Of a DNA stretch of 64,000 bases, positions 58,355 through 64,000 are shown in pieces. The notes below the pieces were generated by a model. That model ran no database searches. It worked only from the letters and a program-made list of their open reading frames with translations, and was not told the origin of the DNA. The translations under genes were made by a program, and so were the position numbers. Numbering within the stretch: position 1 is the first letter of the stretch; every line of letters begins with the position of its first letter. This stretch comes from Micropterus salmoides (taxonomy: Eukaryota > Chordata > Actinopteri > Centrarchiformes > Centrarchidae), in the NCBI RefSeq assembly GCF_014851395.1, contig NW_024040817.1:30103976-30167975 (forward strand), in the 5' to 3' direction.

Positions 58355-58515
58355 TTTCTTCCTCCAACAGTCCAAAGACAGCAGGTTAGGTTCATCTCTA
58401 AACTGCCCGTAGGTGGGACTGTAAGCATGAATGGTTGTTTGTCTATGTGGCCCTTTGATTGACTGGACCCTGGACCCTGCCTCTCACCCATTGTCAACTG
58501 GGATCGGCTCCTTGA
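58355..58515 (+). mobile_element. LINE-tail repeat, copy 2
   Basis: CCAACAGTCCAAAGACAGCA, AACTGCCCGTAGGTGGGACT, GAATGGTTGTTTGTCTATGT, TTGATTGACTGGACCCTGGA and CAACTGGGATCGGCTCC follow the same consensus as the copy at 34.9 kb, but cover its middle part instead. Confidence 0.75.
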
Positions 58516-61500
58516 CATGGGACTTGCCTGTCTTGATTTTGGACTTGAATCTGGACTACATAGCCTTGAGACTTACTTGACAATGACTTTGTCACACCTG
58601 ACTCTCTCTTTATAGTGTACGTACAGTGTCATTCCCTTACTACCCTCACATTTCCTTTTCTCTCCTTCTGTCACTGTTGTGTTTTTGCCCTCTGTTTGGT
58701 GAAGCAGCCGTGTTGGCTCCCAGGGGGTGCAGACAGCCTGTGAGGGGGTGACTGCTCCAGCCTGCTCTGCTGAGAGCCTCCACCCGCTGCTTCACAAATA
58801 CTGCCGAGCACTCAACATGTTCCCTTCCACACAGAAAGAGCTTCTAATGGTGAATACATATTTTAGTCTGTAACAGTGGGAGTGTACAGTGGAAGGATTT
58901 GGAGACATTCCCGCTCCCTGCATACCAGGATGGAAACCCTGGCGATGTCTGTGCCTTGCTCAGGGGAATGGAACTCCAAACTCTGGCAGTGTTAGCGCAG
59001 CCAGGTTAGTCATGGAGAGCCTGTCCAACATTAGTTTTTTCTTCTGAAGCAGAGAGCCAAGCATCGTTCAGAAGCTAAATGGCTAATTTGGTGTCTTCTA
59101 CTGCTGCAAAAAAAGTAACTTCTTTCAAACCTAAAAAGAGTTTAATGCTCTCAGTATGTGCAGGGAAGAGTTCAGTGACCTGTTCAGGTCAAGCTCATTA
59201 AAGTACATGTTTAGGAAGGAAAATAATGATGTTTTCAGTAAACACACACCCTATGCAACTTGTTCTAAGTAATGCAACTCCTGTCTCTGGAAGCAGTAAG
59301 TATGATATATGCTTCTTCATCTAAATGTTGTTGTAGCTGCTGTATGTCATATGTTTCTGTCGTCTCAGCATTGTATACACATACATGTAGAGATTATGCA
59401 GGATATTTGGACCCCACAGGAAGCATAGTCTGCTTCTGAATTTCTTCTGCATTTTGCTGCTGTTTTTTTGAAACAAGAGTCTACAGCCATGCTAGTTGAG
59501 CTGCGTGTGGTGCTTTGAGCTAAATGCTAACGTCTGCATGCTAAAAGGCTCACGATGATGTGAACATGCTGCTGTTTAGCAGGTATAATGTTTACCACAT
59601 ATATCACCTTGGTGTGTTTGCACGTTTACATTTTCACCTGATGATGGTGCTAAATAAAATCTCAGGGATCAGTTATTAATATATATGTTTATAGGGGGAT
59701 ATGACATTTCAAAGCAATTCATTAAATAAATATTTCAGTTTGGACAAGGTGGTGGGCCAATGGGTCGACATCAGCATCCTTTCAGCCATTCTTTTAGCGT
59801 GGCTAAAAGACTAGATGAATCAGGTATAAGAATACACTTCTCTACTTCATTCACAAATGAATGACTCATTCTTGTCTAGCAAACATGCATCACCATAATT
59901 CCCATCCCCACTGCCATCATTGCTTTAGAGGTTTTTACAGCCAACTTGTTTTGCAGTGGTACTATGGTAGCCAATAGGTAGAACCTAATTCAAAGTACAT
60001 CTATGTAGTGTAGTTGTGTATTTCAGCGACTCTCTGGGCAACAGAAATGTCTTTGACCTTTGATGGTGTGGCTATCGAAGGACTGAAGGCTTTAGGTGTA
60101 GCCTACAAAATAATTTTCATCAAAGCATCATTTTAAGTTTCTGTCCTGAACTTCACAAGTAAACAATGACGGGGAAAAACTGGAAGACACATACAGTAGG
60201 TATGTCCTTAAATTCTGACAAAACAATTTCTGGCAGAAATCTGTCGGATACATTTGTAGGAGCTTTAAGAATGGGACAGCTCGACCCATTAAGACAGTTT
60301 GTGTTCCAATGGCTGGTTCCATTTTCCATTGAGATTCTAATACTGTCAAATTTCTTATCAAACCTTTTATCTTTCCTTGTTCTTTTATATTAGTAAAGAA
60401 CAATAAAAGAATCATTCATGCAATGTTTGCAAACTGGTCAACCACTGACTGGTTCAGTCTTCACCAGTCTCCACTATTGGTCTAGTCTATAGATAACTCC
60501 TAACCATGGCAGGTAGATTGCTTAAAAAGGTAAGATGATGTAAGATACAGAAAAATCTGTCCATGCAAAATCAGTGTTCCTTTACATGAAAAATTTGCTT
60601 TTAATAATGATATCACAAATAGCAGCCGTTGCACTGTTCATCCTGCTATCTTATTATCTACTACAAGTGATAGCATAATTAAACACATACGGCGAGGGAT
60701 AGCAGTAAATGAGTAAGATGGACCATGTAATATGGAGAGTCAGCGAGTGGTTGGGGTGGGAAAAGAGAAGAAGAAGATTATAGAGAAGCCTTTGATGCTG
60801 AGTCTGGCTATGGGAATCCTAGTGTGCCTTCAGGGGAAAGCTCCTCTCACACAACATCAATAATGAATGAAAGATATCTTGTTCAGTGGAAGACTGAACT
60901 TAACTGGCATACTGATTTGTTACCGTGAACCTTATGTAAAAATTGCATCAGTGTGTTTGCTACGCTTCATTAGCCAGATAAGGAGCTGTCACTGATGACA
61001 ATGGAGGGAGAATGGGTGGGGTGCTGAAACAGTAACCCAGAAAAAAACACTTTGTGCATTTTATTTTCCTAAATTCCATTTTGTTTTGAATCGTTTCCTA
61101 ACTGATGAGGTGTTCATTTGTTTTCAGTGGCAGTGGTCTGAAATGTGTGCCTGCACAGCATATATGCAGCATTTGGGGGCACAAAGCATGAATGAGAATT
61201 ATGCAATTGAATGTAGAAAATACTAGTTTGTAATACAAAAGAATAATTGTATTTCACATGCACAAATTATTTTCCAGGCTTTGTGGACAGGATTTTGGAG
61301 GAGCTATAGAAGCAAATATGTGTCTTTAAAAACATGTGTATTTGTTATTAAACACATTTACCCAAGACCTTGGTATGGAAGAACATATACTGTGTATTTT
61401 GCCAACCTGTGCAACCAAATATTTCATATTCACATACTCTGCTGCACTTTTGATACCAGCTTTGGCGCCTGCAACACAACAGTACAGTAAATAAATCATC

Positions 61501-63159
61501 ACATTTTAATCTAGGCAATATGATCCATATACGCCAGGATCCACATCTCTACAATAATGATGGAACAATGGTACCCAGCAGGAATGTGCAACAATGTGCC
61601 AACATATACACTTTACATTTGATAAAAGTTCTTTAAGTTCCTAATCATGTTTTAAAACTTCCACACATCTGAATGGAAGAAAATGTTCCACAGAATTATG
61701 GGCCGGGCTCAAGGCCACAACGTTGCACATTTTTCTTTCTCCATCATCTTCAACATCCACAACAGCGCTGACACTGTAAAACCACCCACACTCAATACTG
61801 GCACACTGCATCACTGTATATTTCCGTGGCGCTTCCCTGTACAGTTTCAACACCACGCAGTTCGTCACGAGAACTTATTGATTCTTTAAGCAATTTCACC
61901 TGCGGGAGGAACACAGAGTGATTTTAATCAATTAATCACATGCTGAATTCCCTTACAAAACTGTCCATGAAATGATTATGACACAGTCTGTTGTATCTAA
62001 GAGCGGAGGCCGAGCCAACGATTATTCGGTGTAATGGTGATGTTCAGTGTGGAAGCGCTGAGTCTTTCATGTGGTGCCCTTCCCACCTTATAACTATTTT
62101 AACAGGGAGGAGAACTGGGATATTTCTGCAGCAGAAGTTATTTGAAGGGCATGTTACTCTGCTTTAAATACTGTTTTAATTTGCAATGCAAATGACTCTC
62201 GTTCTCATCTGAATAATCCTCTTGGTTACCTAATACTCTGGCATATTCATGCGCTGTAATGTCTATGTCGCAGGATTTCTGCTGTGGTAAACCAATAGGT
62301 CAAACAGCATTTACACATACTGGACATGGTGTTTGTTTTACACCTTCTCACTAAAGAAGTTAAAATACAAAATGTTTTGGGACTGAAGCAAATAATTTAT
62401 GTCATGTTAAATTTTATGTTAAATGTATAATCCAGCAAACTACATCATATATATATTAAATGCAATGGCACAACCTCATGGCAGGCCCAAGTGCTAACTA
62501 TATCCCTGGGCCTTTTGGTCCAAATTAATATATATATATATGTATAAAATAGCACTTTGTAAACTATGTGTTAGTTGCATTGCAACTGTATACAAATCCC
62601 TTCCATAGTTTAGCCTTATTAAATGGTTACTAAGTGATCGGAATGCATTACAGTTTGCTAGCTCTTCATTTTGTGTGTCTCAAATAAACCAAAACGGTTA
62701 TCCTACACAGCCCTGGTTCTGTAAATGGAAATCAAAGAAAGTGGTGTGGACCTTGCCCACAACATTGTTCCAGCCAATCAGCAACAGGTGGCATTATTGC
62801 TCGTGCACAGGGGCAGTGGCAGAGAGAGTTCTATTCACCGGCACATTTGAACGTTCCGCACTGTGAAGAAGGAGAGCTGGGCGAGAAACAGCCCAGCGAT
62901 TCTTATACAATGAAAGACAGAATATAGAGTGACCAAGGCAGACAACATGTAGATGTATAGACAATAAAAAAAAAACAAGTTGACATTCTCTTATGGAGAG
63001 TGGGTTACAACCCATCAGTGACTGACTATAGCATGGTTGTACCTGCCTGCCTCAACCGCATCCTCCACAACAGTAATGTTTTTGTTGGACTGGATAGGTC
63101 AAGAGAGTAACTGAAAAGGAGAGTGGTCATTGTTAAATTATTGATTAAGCACAACAGTA
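58516..63159. other. non-coding stretch
   Basis: Short TA repeats near 62,528. No splice-site pair with open frame stands out, and no RNA gene or element end is recognised. Confidence 0.35.
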
Positions 63160-63269
63160 TGAATGTCTTCCAGGAGAGGGTATCCCCATATTTCAGCAGT
63201 CGAGCTAATTAGCAGATTTTCAGACGTGGGACCACACATCAATCACGCCATCCCCCTCGCCCCACATAT

Positions 63270-63970
63270 TCGGCTCAGTCCTTGTCAAACGGTTCAGGAT
63301 CATCTTCTACCACAACAATTGTGTCACCCCACGATACCAATTGTACACTGCTGTCACTGATTCTGCAGGTTTTTTGGGGTTCCATAGGGAAAGATGGTTG
63401 GTTGCAGAATGTTCCCCCGAAACTTTACTATCAACAGCACAGCCCTCTCTCTCATTTCAAGCCAGCTTGAAGAGCTTCAGCCACCATCACAACTCGTACA
63501 AGGTAACCTTCCTACCATTCGATCTCGTCGCCACGTCTTGTTTCATCAGCTATGCCCAATCCATGATGGCTATAAAACGCACGTCATCAAAGTCCATCTT
63601 AGCTGCGCTACCTTCCTTTCCAGACCTCTAACTGGCGTGTCTGGCCTTTAACCATTATCAGATAACCTTACTTAGAGGTTTTCATGTCAAGAACCATCCC
63701 AAGACCACCTCCGCCTTCCTCTCACAGCAGACTCAGCTTTTCTCATTCCCACTGGCTCTCTTTGGTTTCACTAAACTGCATCTTCCCTTCAATTTGACTT
63801 TCGGCGTCATACCTGCAATTCTGACTCATTTCCCAAACAACACTGCGTTCTACTTAAAGCAACCCAGCTTGCACTCGTCTTTTACTCTCATTCGTTCAGA
63901 TCTCAAAAGTCTCAGAGATCGTTCTTTCAAATAACTGGAATCTTTTTGGGGTCTGTTGTGCCCCGGTGCT
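63270..63970 (+). pseudogene. degraded DIRS/Ngaro-like tyrosine-recombinase retroelement
   Basis: Frames broken by stops give two suggestive pieces. Upstream, LYTAVTDSAGFLGFHRERW (about 63,338-63,396) resembles the start of the RNase H domain of DIRS-type elements ('TDAS..GFG...W'). Downstream, LPFDLVATSCFISY, KRTSSKSILAALPSF, NHYQITLLRGFHVKNHPK and FTLIRSDLKSL follow the order of the core-binding part of the DIRS/Crypton tyrosine recombinase ('tIk.YLsalr', 'LLRGi.R', 'R/SDl'). The region between them is largely missing. The element continues to or past the window edge. Similarity is by eye only. Confidence 0.4.
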
Positions 63971-64000
63971 ACGGCGCATTTCCCTAATGTAGCTTCCCCA

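Noticed and set aside
1..64000. CRISPR array, operon, phage or bacterial defence system
   Set aside because: No regularly spaced direct repeats, ribosome-binding sites or compact gene clusters. All evidence points to vertebrate nuclear DNA.

Overview
The window looks like nuclear DNA of a ray-finned (teleost, probably percomorph) fish. It is AT-rich and has no bacterial-style gene packing. It carries many dinucleotide microsatellites and a mixture of interspersed repeats typical of teleosts: L2/CR1-like LINEs, tRNA-derived SINEs, Tc1 and hAT DNA transposons, TTAA-flanked elements and decayed Gypsy and DIRS-like retroelements. Most of the 64 kb is intergenic or intronic sequence, and most open reading frames in it are chance or transposon-derived.

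Layout. 1-15 kb: non-coding, with a nested TAA-flanked DNA element (2.63-3.16 kb), a long TG microsatellite, a LINE 3' fragment (6.5-6.9 kb), a possible terminal exon (9.77 kb), a CpG-rich block (10.2-11.05 kb), a CCCA/TGGG-rich repeat (11.4-11.85 kb) and a complete hAT-type MITE with an 8-bp target duplication (13.30-13.76 kb). 15-20 kb: two possible 5' exons on the + strand, then a transposon graveyard (Gag/PNMA-like fragment, hAT transposase relic, Gypsy-like UTR/LTR debris). 20-33 kb: LINE 3' tail, two possible terminal exons with poly(A) signals (24.24 and 32.75 kb), a 2,057-bp TTAA-flanked element with internal tandem repeats, and a 248-bp Tc1 MITE. 33-42 kb: GA microsatellite, L2 fragment interrupted by a SINE, LINE-tail repeat, another SINE. 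42.28-43.62 kb: the best host-gene evidence, four phase-compatible exons on the - strand ending in a stop codon. 44.34-48.24 kb: a nearly full-length but frameshifted L2-like LINE on the - strand. 48-64 kb: intergenic or intronic DNA with a 50-bp-TIR MITE (52.4 kb), AT-rich microsatellites, a GC-rich first exon on the + strand (55.2 kb) and a degraded DIRS-like retroelement running to the window edge.

No operon-like or defence-like system, CRISPR array or cellular RNA gene is visible. The most informative observations are the unannotated exon chains and several transposon insertions whose ends and target duplications can be read directly. Protein names are given only where motifs support them. 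Without homology searches the host genes remain unidentified.
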